From an uncultured bacterium (GTDB taxonomy: Bacteria; Bacteroidota; Bacteroidia; Bacteroidales; Bacteroidaceae): a stretch of DNA of 22,722 bases. The notes beneath the pieces were generated by a model that was not told where the DNA came from, did not search any database, and worked only from the letters and a program-made list of their open reading frames with translations. Position numbers and translations under genes: made by a program. The stretch spans positions 1 through 22,722 of the forward strand of contig CAJMQT010000018.1 of assembly GCA_905215655.1 (NCBI GenBank), read 5' to 3'. Below, piece after piece: positions 6,654 to 13,534 of the stretch. Each line of letters starts with the position of its first letter. Position 1 is the first letter of the stretch.

Positions 6654-8086
6654 TATTGTTGTTTGAGTTTTATCACTTCGTTGTTTCCCTCCGGTGTGTG
6701 CGTGCTTTTTATCCTCCATTCGGCAGGATAGAGGTTGTTGGCACGGTTGCCGATGTTCTTTTCAAAGCCGAGAGGCACGCCGCGGTATTTCATAAGGACA
6801 TATCCGCGCGGCGTGTCGGCGGGCAATGTTACCGCCTCTTTGCGCAGATAAGCCAATGACTGACCGTAATCCAGCTCCACGGAAGGGAATTTCGTACTGT
6901 CGAGAGCCGTCGACAACGCCAACGCTTGCGACGGGACGATGTCTTTCCCCTTTACTTCGCCGAGCATGACGCCCGCCGACAGGACGTTAAGCGCCTTTTG
7001 CGCCGTGTCGTAAACGTTCTTCCACGCTTTCGGAACGGCGGTCACGGTGTCTCCGTTTACCGCCAATTCAAAATCGTCTTGCCGTTTAAGCCATGCCAAG
7101 GTGCGCCGGGTGTTGTCCTTGCCGTTGTCTTTCTGCCGTTGTTTCCGCTCTTTACGGTCTTTCGTTTTCACCTTATTATATATGCTGTCTTCGCCTTTTC
7201 GCATTACGGCAATAAACAGACCTTCGCCTCGGCTTATGCCGGGGATGAAACGATACACCGGCTCCGTGTATCCGTCGAGCAGCGAACCGCTGATCTGCAT
7301 GCTGTCGTCCGTCGTGACGCCGAGCACTTCCGCGCCGTAAGTCTCGCAGATATGGCGCACGTTCTCCTCGTCTTCTTTCGTGTTGAAGGTACATGTGGAG
7401 TAGACGAGAAGTCCTCCGGGGCGCAGACATTCCCAAGCGTCGGCGATTATCTCTCGTTGCAGTTGCCAACATTTTTCCACGTTTTGCAGGCTCCATTCAT
7501 CAACGGCAGCAGGGTCTTTCCTGAACATTCCTTCGCCCGAACACGGCACGTCGGCTATTATCAGGTCGAAGGTCATGCCGCTGCGGCGTATGTCCCGAGG
7601 GTAATTGTTTGTCACGATAACGTCCGGATCGCCGTATTTCATTATGTTTTCTGCCAGTATCCATGCGCGGTTGCGTATCGGTTCGTTGCAGACAAGCAGG
7701 CTCCCTTCCGGCAGCACACCTCTCGCGACGGTGGATTTGCCGCCCGGCGCGGCGCAAAGATCAAGCGCCATAATCGGCTCTTTGCCTAAATGCTGGCGCA
7801 GAACGCGGTCGATAAACATCGACGCGGCTTCCTGAACGTAATACAGTCCGGCGTGAAACAGCGGGTCGAACGTGAAGTTCGGTCTTGTCGAAAGGTAATA
7901 TCCGTCTTCACACCAAGCCACCATGCCGTCGGCGTCGGCAGGCTCGCAGCCGCCGCTCCCGCATTTGCGTGGGTTCATACGAATGCTTACCGGAGGCTCT
8001 TGGGCAAGTCCGAGCGTCAGCTTCCGCCACATCTCTTCGCCCATTATCCGTTTTGTCTGTCTTATAAAGTCTTCCGGTAAAATCAT
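6653..8086 (-). CDS. RsmF/NSUN-type RNA (cytosine-5) methyltransferase
   Basis: A predicted SAM-dependent enzyme that places m5C on rRNA (RsmF/RsmB/Nop2 superfamily). The 477-aa protein has an N-terminal RNA-binding part (1-100), then the Rossmann methylase core. DLCAAPGGKST (109-119) binds SAM. The two family cysteines are C182 in PCSGEGMFR (the release-helping PCS motif) and C232 in TCTF (the nucleophile). The roughly 150-residue C-terminal part, after a Lys/Arg-rich linker (about 290-320), resembles the extra domain of RsmF, and PRGYVLMKYRGVPLGF near the end fits a PUA-like fold. It is the first gene of the rsmF-thyA-folA run, divergent from the outer-membrane protein gene. The exact rRNA target is inferred from the family only. 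Confidence 0.9.
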   Translation of the reverse strand: MILPEDFIRQTKRIMGEEMWRKLTLGLAQEPPVSIRMNPRKCGSGGCEPADADGMVAWCEDGYYLSTRPNFTFDPLFHAGLYYVQEAASMFIDRVLRQHLGKEPIMALDLCAAPGGKSTVARGVLPEGSLLVCNEPIRNRAWILAENIMKYGDPDVIVTNNYPRDIRRSGMTFDLIIADVPCSGEGMFRKDPAAVDEWSLQNVEKCWQLQREIIADAWECLRPGGLLVYSTCTFNTKEDEENVRHICETYGAEVLGVTTDDSMQISGSLLDGYTEPVYRFIPGISRGEGLFIAVMRKGEDSIYNKVKTKDRKERKQRQKDNGKDNTRRTLAWLKRQDDFELAVNGDTVTAVPKAWKNVYDTAQKALNVLSAGVMLGEVKGKDIVPSQALALSTALDSTKFPSVELDYGQSLAYLRKEAVTLPADTPRGYVLMKYRGVPLGFEKNIGNRANNLYPAEWRIKSTHTPEGNNEVIKLKQQ

Positions 8087-8112
8087 TGTATTAAATGTAT
8101 CGTTTTATATTA

Positions 8113-8120
8113 CAAAGTTA
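8113..8120 (-). promoter_or_regulatory. Possible -7 box for rsmF-thyA-folA
   Basis: The minus strand reads TAACTTTG, a full match to TAnnTTTG, 27 bases before the rsmF ATG. The nearest TTG upstream is 23 bases away, longer than usual, so the -33 box is weak. The stretch around it is very AT-rich and shared with the divergent promoter of the 8234 gene. Confidence 0.4.
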
Positions 8121-8150
8121 CAAATATTTTTAATTTTATTAAACAATAAG

Positions 8151-8181
8151 TTGGTAGATTAGAAAAGTTAACGTATTTTTG
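8151..8181 (+). promoter_or_regulatory. Promoter of the outer-membrane protein gene
   Basis: A TTG box at 8151-8153, a 20-base spacer, and TATTTTTG at 8174-8181. It implies a leader of about 45 bases, AT-rich and ending in a T-run immediately before the ATG at 8234. Confidence 0.75.
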
Positions 8182-8233
8182 CAGAAAATGGAACTCTTTA
8201 AATTAATTTGTAATAACTAAAATTATTTTTTTT

Positions 8234-9013
8234 ATGAAAACTAAACTGTTTATTGCCACGTTAGTCATGTCTTTCATGACCATCGGTGCACATGCGCAAG
8301 AGAATTTCTACGGTTTGTTCAATCATCTTTCGGTCGGTGTTTCTGTTGGAACAACAGGTATCGGTATAGACGCAGCGATGCCTATAAACAACTATTTTCA
8401 GGTCCGCGCGGGAGTAGACTTCGTGCCTAATATCAAGTTTGACACCGATCTTGACATCGACGCTCCGGAAGTAGATGGATATACCATCCCTAACAATATC
8501 GACGTAGAGGGTAAGGTTGGATTTACCAACGGTAAGATTCTTGTCGACTTCTATCCGTTCAAGCGCTCTTCATTCCACGTTACTGCCGGTGCTTACTTCG
8601 GCTCTTCAAAGGTTGTCAAGGCTTATAACAAGGAGTACGGACTGCTGCTTGACCTTGCAAAATATAACAACGATGTTGAGGCAGGACTGCTTCCCGGAAT
8701 GGATAAGGTGGGAGTTGAACTTGACGACTATCTGCTTGAGCCGGACGATAACGGAAATGTCAACGCTTACATCAAGACCGCTTCGTTCAAGCCTTACCTC
8801 GGTATAGGTATCGGTCGCGCCGTTCCCAAGAAACGTATCGGTCTCATGTTTGACGCAGGCGTACAGTTCTGGGGCTCTCCGAAGGTTTATTGTAACGACC
8901 ATAAGCTGACCAAAGAAGACGTTGGCGGCGAAGGTGGCGACATCATGGAGACGCTGAGCAAGGTGAAGGTTTATCCCGTTATCAACCTCCGTATCTGCGG
9001 ACGCATCTTCTAA
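8234..9013 (+). CDS. Predicted outer-membrane beta-barrel protein, function unknown
   Basis: A 259-aa secreted protein. Residues 1-22 are a clear signal peptide (MKTKLFIATLVMSFMTIGAHAQ). The mature part alternates polar and hydrophobic residues with many Gly and aromatic positions (HLSVGVSVGTTGIGIDAAMP; FKPYLGIGIGRAVPKKRIGLMFDAGVQFWG) and ends in VYPVINLRICGRIF, with a terminal aromatic as in many barrel proteins. It looks like a small barrel of perhaps 8-10 strands. Between the strands are acidic stretches that would be surface loops. I do not recognise a named family or substrate. It is monocistronic, with its own promoter and a strong terminator behind. It is divergent from rsmF. Confidence 0.85.
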   Translation: MKTKLFIATLVMSFMTIGAHAQENFYGLFNHLSVGVSVGTTGIGIDAAMPINNYFQVRAGVDFVPNIKFDTDLDIDAPEVDGYTIPNNIDVEGKVGFTNGKILVDFYPFKRSSFHVTAGAYFGSSKVVKAYNKEYGLLLDLAKYNNDVEAGLLPGMDKVGVELDDYLLEPDDNGNVNAYIKTASFKPYLGIGIGRAVPKKRIGLMFDAGVQFWGSPKVYCNDHKLTKEDVGGEGGDIMETLSKVKVYPVINLRICGRIF

Positions 9014-9056
9014 AAGCTCCAAAATGACATTGCGGGGACATCCCGCGACATATATA

Positions 9057-9125
9057 AAAAGCCGGAATTAATCCGTAACGGCGCACCTCCCCGGGCGTCG
9101 GCAGGGGTTAATTCCGGCTTGTTTT
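9057..9125. terminator. Terminator after the outer-membrane protein gene, with a long apical region
   Basis: A perfect 13-bp stem, AAGCCGGAATTAA (9059-9071) with TTAATTCCGGCTT (9108-9120), is flanked by A and T runs. The apical region is 36 bases and GC-rich, much longer than a usual terminator loop, and contains short internal complementarity. Confidence 0.75.
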
Positions 9126-9333
9126 ATGCTCTTTTTCCATATGGTTTGTGTCCTTTTTCTATGTGGTTTGTGCCCTTTCCCAGCATAGTATTTGCCTTTT
9201 TTCTACATGCCTTGTAAGGCATTTGTAACCCATTGATAATCAGTAGTGTTGCAAAAGGCAGCCTCTTACCTTGTAAAAGGCAGCCTTTTAGACGCCAAAA
9301 GACCGCCTTTTGCAATGCAAAAGGCGGTCTTTT
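9121..9333. repeat. 22-bp phased palindrome array 2
   Basis: Four clear 15-base units start at 9253, 9275, 9297 and 9319, with spacers ACCTTGT, AGACGCC and GCAATGC. Upstream, a second block of diverged units keeps the same 22-base register back to 9121 (units at 9143 and 9165 are GGTTTGTGTCCTTTT and GGTTTGTGCCCTTTC with spacers TCTATGT and CCAGCAT; later ones decay). Units 3 and 4 are perfect reverse complements; with the symmetric spacer GC-AAT-GC they form a 17-bp stem with a 3-base loop (9297-9333) ending in TTTT, which could act as a terminator for either convergent gene. The right edge is CTTTTGGAAA (9329-9338). Confidence 0.88.
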
Positions 9334-9343
9334 GGAAAATGAA

Positions 9344-9371
9344 GAATTAAGAGTTATGAGTTAAGAGTTGT
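9344..9371. repeat. Four tandem heptamers downstream of purT
   Basis: GAATTAA, GAGTTAT, GAGTTAA and GAGTTGT follow each other directly after array 2. Beyond them, TAACTCC recurs at 9432, 9457, 9467 and 9477, the last three with a 10-base period. Confidence 0.65.
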
Positions 9372-9487
9372 CCGGTCGAATTTTCGGAAACAATTATATA
9401 GGTATTTGTCAACAGAAAAAGCAAATGTCCGTTAACTCCCTGCGGCGCGAGCCGCATAACTCCCGCTAACTCCCGTTAACTCCTTTT

Positions 9488-10648
9488 CTACTTAATTACC
9501 GTTGCCGCAAGTCTCTTTGCCTTGTCGCGAAGAGCCGTTGTATCAGCGTCGGTATCTCCGTAACAGAGCACGACGCCCATGCGGCGGTTGACGTGCTGCT
9601 CCTCTTTTCCGAAGATGCGCAGGCGCGTGTAGTCCTCTTTCAGCACGTCGAGCATGTTATATTCGGGTGCGTGATAAGCCTCTTCTTTTGCCAAGACCAC
9701 GGCGCTTGCACCGGCATGTTCGAGATGTATCGCCGGGATAGGCAGCCCCATTACGGTGCGGAAATGCAGTTCAAACTCGTTGAGGTTGAGTGTATGACCG
9801 AGCGTTACCATGCCCGTGTCGTGCGGACGCGGTGAAAGTTCTGAGAAGACAACGCCCTTGTCGCTGCTGAGAAAGAACTCCACGCCCCATATTCCGGCAC
9901 CCGTCAGAGCCTTTGTCACGGCGTCTGCCATGCGCTGAGCCTCTTTCAGGTCGCTCTCGCTGAGGGCGAACGGCTGCCAACTCTCGCGGTAGTCGCCGCT
10001 CTTCTGTACGTGTCCGATGGGCGGGCAGAACAGTGTGGGACCGTCTTTCTGCGTCACCGTGAGCAACGTAAACTCGCTTTCAAAGCGTATGAACTCCTCG
10101 ATTATTATCTCTTTCACGTCGCCACGGCTGCCTTCCATCGCCGCGTTGAACGCCGTTTCAAGTTCGTCGGCGCTCTTTACGACGCTCTGTCCGTGACCGG
10201 AAGACGACATGAGCGGCTTTATTACGCACGGGAAACCGATTTCCTTAGAGTGCTCTTTCAGTTCGTCAAGCGTCTTGGCGTAGAAATATTTTGCCGTTTT
10301 CAGCCCTAATTCTTTTGCCGCAAGGTCTCTGATAGCCTTACGGTTCATGGTGTAGTTTACCGCCTTCGCACTCGGAACGACCTGTATTCCCTCTTTCTCG
10401 AAGTCGAAGAGGCGTTCCGTGCGGATAGCCTCTATCTCCGGAACGATGATGTCCGGACGGTGCTTACGTACCACGGCGTCGAGCGCGTCGCCGTCAAGCA
10501 TCGAGAAAACCTCGCTCTCGTCGGCAACCTGCATGGCGGGAGCGTTGGCGTAACGGTCGCATGCCACGACATATTGTCCTGCACGTTTTGCTGCGATAAC
10601 AAACTCTTTACCTAATTCTCCGCTGCCTAATAAAAGTATCTTTTTCAT
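9488..10648 (-). CDS. purT: Formate-dependent phosphoribosylglycinamide formyltransferase
   Basis: It uses ATP and free formate to formylate glycinamide ribonucleotide, the third step of purine synthesis, replacing the folate-dependent PurN. The 386-aa protein is of ATP-grasp type and full family length. Visible blocks are GSGELGKE (8-15) for the N-terminal fold, EIEAI (71-75), the phosphate-loop SSSGHGQS (148-155), EFIRFESEFTLL (about 185-196), and the magnesium/ATP-binding SELSPRPHDTGMVTL (269-283). It lies downstream of rfbB and a small unknown gene on the same strand, separated by an inverted heptamer repeat, and is flanked on both sides by short tandem repeats. No separate promoter is evident. 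Confidence 0.97.
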   Translation of the reverse strand: MKKILLLGSGELGKEFVIAAKRAGQYVVACDRYANAPAMQVADESEVFSMLDGDALDAVVRKHRPDIIVPEIEAIRTERLFDFEKEGIQVVPSAKAVNYTMNRKAIRDLAAKELGLKTAKYFYAKTLDELKEHSKEIGFPCVIKPLMSSSGHGQSVVKSADELETAFNAAMEGSRGDVKEIIIEEFIRFESEFTLLTVTQKDGPTLFCPPIGHVQKSGDYRESWQPFALSESDLKEAQRMADAVTKALTGAGIWGVEFFLSSDKGVVFSELSPRPHDTGMVTLGHTLNLNEFELHFRTVMGLPIPAIHLEHAGASAVVLAKEEAYHAPEYNMLDVLKEDYTRLRIFGKEEQHVNRRMGVVLCYGDTDADTTALRDKAKRLAATVIK

Positions 10649-10666
10649 ATTTGGGTTGTTGGTTAA

Positions 10667-10757
10667 TTAAGAATTATGAATTAAGAATTAAGAAAGTATG
10701 CTCTATGCGTTTATCTCCATAGGGTAATTTTCTTAATTCTTAACTCTTAATTCTTAA
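10667..10757. repeat. Inverted arms of 7-base repeats between the 102-aa gene and purT
   Basis: The left arm has four heptamers (TTAAGAA, TTATGAA, TTAAGAA, TTAAGAA; 10667-10694). The right arm has four in the opposite orientation (TTCTTAA, TTCTTAA, CTCTTAA, TTCTTAA; 10730-10757). They would pair as a stem of about 28 bp with few mismatches around a 35-base centre that itself contains CTATG...CATAG. The right arm overlaps the last 4 bases of the 102-aa gene. There is no U-run, so it may be a stabilising or attenuating hairpin rather than a standard terminator. Confidence 0.7.
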
Positions 10758-11062
10758 CTTAATAAATTATTGATTTCTTGTTTTATAACCTGCCATTCAG
10801 GTGTTACAGCGAGCCTGCGCAGACAGTTGTCGATGCGTTCGATCATCTTCTCCTGTGTCAGCTGGCGCTCGCCGGCAAGCTCTTCGAGAGCTTTCTGCTC
10901 ATGACCGAGCACGCCGAAATAGTGTAACACCGCCTCCTCGTCATCCGGTTCAAGCAACCGGAACAGATGTTCGAGGTAATGCTCCGTCTTGTGGCTCACG
11001 CTTTCCGGCGCATAATGCAGGCGGACGAGGAACGATTGAAAATCTTTTGTCAGTCCGTCCAT
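10754..11062 (-). CDS. Small acidic protein, function unknown
   Basis: A 102-aa soluble protein, mostly helical in composition, with many Glu and Leu residues (EHLFRLLEPDDEEAVLHYFG; EELAGERQLTQEKMIERID) and no signal peptide, membrane helix or cysteine. I recognise no family. The start at 11062 is chosen because it shares a base with the rfbB stop (TAATG), the same coupling seen at rsmF-thyA. A longer frame to 11128 lies inside rfbB and would be out of frame with it. Repeated EExLxxxR patterns suggest an amphipathic helical bundle. Its only context clue is tight coupling to rfbB. Confidence 0.72.
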   Translation of the reverse strand: MDGLTKDFQSFLVRLHYAPESVSHKTEHYLEHLFRLLEPDDEEAVLHYFGVLGHEQKALEELAGERQLTQEKMIERIDNCLRRLAVTPEWQVIKQEINNLLS

Positions 11063-12174
11063 TATCTGTCGCCGTACATCTGGTCGTAATATTTCTGATA
11101 ATCGCCCGACGTCACGTTGTCCATCCACGCCTCGTTGTCGAGATACCAGCGGACGGTCTTCTCGATACCTTCCTCAAATTGCAGGCTCGGCTCCCATCCA
11201 AGCTCCTCTTTCAGCTTGGTTGAGTCGATGGCGTAGCGCATGTCGTGCCCCTTACGGTCGGTCACATAAGTTATCAGGTCGAGGTCTTCGCCATCTTTCC
11301 TGCCCAACAGTCGGTCCACCGTCTTTATCACTACTTTGATAATGTCGATGTTTTTCCACTCGTTAAATCCGCCGATGTTGTACGTCTCGGCTGTCTTTCC
11401 TTTGTGGAAGATGAGGTCGATGGCGCGTGCGTGGTCAACCACATACAGCCAGTCGCGCACGTTTTCGCCCTTTCCGTAGACAGGTAACGGCTTGCGATGA
11501 CGGATGTTGTTGATAAAGAGAGGTATCAGTTTCTCCGGAAACTGGTACGGTCCGTAGTTGTTGGAGCAGTTTGTCACCACCGTCGGCATGCCGTAAGTGT
11601 CGTGAAAGGCGCGTACAAAGTGGTCCGAACTTGCTTTCGACGCAGAGTAGGGAGAGTGTGGATTGTACTTTGTTGTCTCGTGGAAGAACTCGTCGCCGTA
11701 AACCTCATGTGCGCTGATGTCCGACTTCACGCCCTCCGGACGGTTCAGTTCGAGAGCGCCGTAGACCTCGTCCGTCGAGATATGATAAAAGCGCTTGCCC
11801 TCATATCCCTCGGGTTTTGACTCCCAATAGATTTTCGCCGCCTGCAAGAGCGACAGCGTTCCAAGCACGTTTGTGCGTGCGAAGGTGAACGGATCCTTGA
11901 TGCTTCGGTCTACATGACTTTCGGCGGCAAGGTGTATTATGCCGTCAACGTCGTGCTCTTTCATAAGCGAAAGAATTGTGTCAAAGTCGCAGATGTCCGC
12001 TTTGACGAACGTGTAATTGGGCTTGTCCTCAATGTCTTTCAGGTTGGCAAGGTTGCCGGCGTAAGTCAGTTTGTCAAGATTGATGATGTGATACTCGGGG
12101 TATTTGTTTACAAACAGTCGCACCACGTGGCTTCCTATAAAGCCCGCGCCGCCGGTGATGATAATTGTCTTCAT
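11062..12174 (-). CDS. rfbB: dTDP-glucose 4,6-dehydratase
   Basis: It converts dTDP-glucose to dTDP-4-keto-6-deoxyglucose, the second step to dTDP-rhamnose and related sugars for surface polysaccharides. The 370-aa protein is a short-chain dehydrogenase-type enzyme of usual length. The NAD-binding GGAGFIGS is at 8-15, the catalytic TDE is T134-D135-E136, and the YxxxK pair is Y176/K180 in YSASK. CSNNYGPYQFPEKLIPLF (203-220) is a family hallmark. The other rhamnose genes (rfbA, rfbC, rfbD) are not in this window, so the pathway must be completed elsewhere. It starts 9 bases after a small membrane-protein gene. Confidence 0.97.
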   Translation of the reverse strand: MKTIIITGGAGFIGSHVVRLFVNKYPEYHIINLDKLTYAGNLANLKDIEDKPNYTFVKADICDFDTILSLMKEHDVDGIIHLAAESHVDRSIKDPFTFARTNVLGTLSLLQAAKIYWESKPEGYEGKRFYHISTDEVYGALELNRPEGVKSDISAHEVYGDEFFHETTKYNPHSPYSASKASSDHFVRAFHDTYGMPTVVTNCSNNYGPYQFPEKLIPLFINNIRHRKPLPVYGKGENVRDWLYVVDHARAIDLIFHKGKTAETYNIGGFNEWKNIDIIKVVIKTVDRLLGRKDGEDLDLITYVTDRKGHDMRYAIDSTKLKEELGWEPSLQFEEGIEKTVRWYLDNEAWMDNVTSGDYQKYYDQMYGDR

Positions 12175-12183
12175 ATTTGTATG

Positions 12184-12387
12184 TTATGATTTGAATTTCT
12201 TTTCTTCGTATTTACGTAACAGAAGGATTAACGTTCCTGCAACCAAACCGCTGATAAATTCTTCCAACCATTCGAATTCGGCGATGTCATTGCCGAAAAT
12301 CAGGTCGAGCAGAAACTGCACCACAATGAATATTATGGCGAAAGAAAACACGGTAGCGCAGTCTTCCAATAGATTTTTCTTTTTCAA
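12184..12387 (-). CDS. Small two-helix membrane protein, function unknown
   Basis: A 67-aa protein with two hydrophobic segments (about 13-31 and 44-60), a basic N-terminus (MKKKN) and a basic C-terminus (RKYEEKKFKS), so both ends are predicted inside. The short connecting loop is acidic (GNDIAEFEWLEE). I recognise no family. It sits 15 bases after the phosphoesterase gene and 9 bases before rfbB on the same strand, which supports it as a real translated gene. Confidence 0.7.
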   Translation of the reverse strand: MKKKNLLEDCATVFSFAIIFIVVQFLLDLIFGNDIAEFEWLEEFISGLVAGTLILLLRKYEEKKFKS

Positions 12388-12402
12388 ATTGCTGTTTGCT
12401 TT

Positions 12403-12900
12403 TTAGTGATGTCCTCCTAATGTAATAACTTCACAATCGGTGAATTTATTGCCTTCGATAGTCAATCTTATTAACGTGCGCTCCTTGTGCCATCCCTGCA
12501 AGCCTGCCGCTCCGGGATTGATGTGCAGCAGATTGAGCGTTTTGTCATACTTGATTTTAAGGATGTGCGAGTGCCCGGATATGAAAAGCTGCGGCGGCGA
12601 GGCGTAAATCATGCCGCGCACGGAGGCGTCATAGTTGCCCGGATATCCGCCGATGTGTTTTATCAGCACGTCGACGTCTTCGCATTTAAAGCGGTTTATG
12701 TCCCTGAACATCAGTCTGAGTTCCCCTCCGTCACAGTTTCCGCAGACGGCACGGAGCGTCCTGAACGCTGCAAGACGTTCCGCCACTTCCGTCGAACCGA
12801 TGTCTCCCGCGTGCCATATCTCGTCGCACGGCTCGAAGTAAGTCAGATATTTGTCGTCCCAATAGCCGTGGGTGTCGCTGATAATGCCGATGGTTTTCAT
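12403..12900 (-). CDS. YfcE/MJ0936-type metallophosphoesterase
   Basis: A predicted cytoplasmic phosphodiesterase (165 aa) of the calcineurin-like superfamily, acting on a small phosphodiester with two metal ions. All metal-binding blocks are present in order: SDTHG (D9, H11), GDIG (D33), GNCD (N55), GHSH (H110, H112) and the following HINPGAAG characteristic of the YfcE group. Its length matches the family. The start overlaps the stop of the kinase-like gene by 4 bases (ATGA). The natural substrate of this family is not settled. Confidence 0.92.
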   Translation of the reverse strand: MKTIGIISDTHGYWDDKYLTYFEPCDEIWHAGDIGSTEVAERLAAFRTLRAVCGNCDGGELRLMFRDINRFKCEDVDVLIKHIGGYPGNYDASVRGMIYASPPQLFISGHSHILKIKYDKTLNLLHINPGAAGLQGWHKERTLIRLTIEGNKFTDCEVITLGGHH

Positions 12901-13520
12901 TGTCTGTTCTTACGTCCGATAAACTCTTTTACAAACTCTGCCGTGCCGTCGATGCCCAAGATGCTTGAATTTATGCAAAGGTCATACGAGCTGCTGTCGC
13001 CCCATCGCTTGCCCGTGTAATAGTTGTAGTATGACGAGCGGGACGCCTCGCCGTGCTCGATTATCTTCAATGCTTCGTCGCGAGAGCAGTTGCGGCGCTC
13101 GCAGATGCGGCTGACGCGCTCTTCGATGTCGGCGGTTATGAAGATGTTTACGGTGTTCTTGAAGTCGCGAAGGACATAGTCGGCGCAGCGACCGACGAAG
13201 ACACACGAGCCTTTCTCTGCCGCCTTGCGTATCGCTTCGCTCTGAAAGCGGAACAGACTCTCCTGTGACAGCTTGTTGTCATAAAAGCCGTTGTCGGCAA
13301 AGTAGGGCACTCGGAGACTGAAAATAGACTTGAAAAAGCCTTTCTTCTCGTCGTTCTGCTCGAAGAACTTCTTGCTGAACCCGCTCTCCTCTGCCGCAAG
13401 ATTGAGCAGCTCACGGTCGTAAAACTCACATCCGAACATGTCGGCAAGACGGCGCGCGACGAGCCTTCCGCCACTGCCGAGCTGTCTGCCGACGTTTATT
13501 ATTATGTTTTTTTCGTTCAT
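12897..13520 (-). CDS. Cytidylate kinase-like family protein
   Basis: A predicted P-loop nucleoside-monophosphate kinase-like protein (207 aa). The N-terminal phosphate-binding block is GRQLGSGGRLVARRLA (11-26), followed by FYDRELLNLAAEESG, a pattern of the AAK-type cytidylate-kinase-like family rather than classical Cmk. FVGRCADYVL and VFITADIEERVSRICER match the LID-proximal region. The substrate is unproven, and it is shorter and differs from standard Cmk. The start at 13520 is preferred over an ATG 9 bases upstream: AAGG then sits 9 bases before it, whereas the earlier ATG would have only 2 bases. It is followed directly by the phosphoesterase gene (4-base overlap). Confidence 0.87.
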   Translation of the reverse strand: MNEKNIIINVGRQLGSGGRLVARRLADMFGCEFYDRELLNLAAEESGFSKKFFEQNDEKKGFFKSIFSLRVPYFADNGFYDNKLSQESLFRFQSEAIRKAAEKGSCVFVGRCADYVLRDFKNTVNIFITADIEERVSRICERRNCSRDEALKIIEHGEASRSSYYNYYTGKRWGDSSSYDLCINSSILGIDGTAEFVKEFIGRKNRQ

Positions 13521-13534
13521 GATCATCACCTTTT

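Larger units (their letters stand above)
9014..9487. other. Intergenic region between convergent outer-membrane protein and purT genes
   Basis: This 474-base stretch has no supported gene. In order it holds the terminator (9057-9125), a 22-base-phased array (9121-9333), four heptamers (9344-9371), and GTTAACTCC-type repeats (9431-9483) around a small perfect hairpin TGCGGC-GCGA-GCCGCA (9441-9456). A 63-codon minus-strand open frame (9124-9315) is made of the repeats and is not counted as a gene. Confidence 0.75.

Noticed and set aside
6654..6719. Longer ThyA start inside rsmF
   Set aside because: The ATG at 6653 gives the standard 264 residues with the nucleophile at C146 and couples to the rsmF stop.
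6926..7789. 287-codon plus-strand open frame
   Set aside because: Antisense shadow of rsmF, whose methylase motifs are unambiguous.
9124..9315. 63-codon minus-strand open frame
   Set aside because: It is made almost entirely of the 22-base repeat units, and 22 is not a multiple of 3, so the frame shifts at every unit; no protein-like features.
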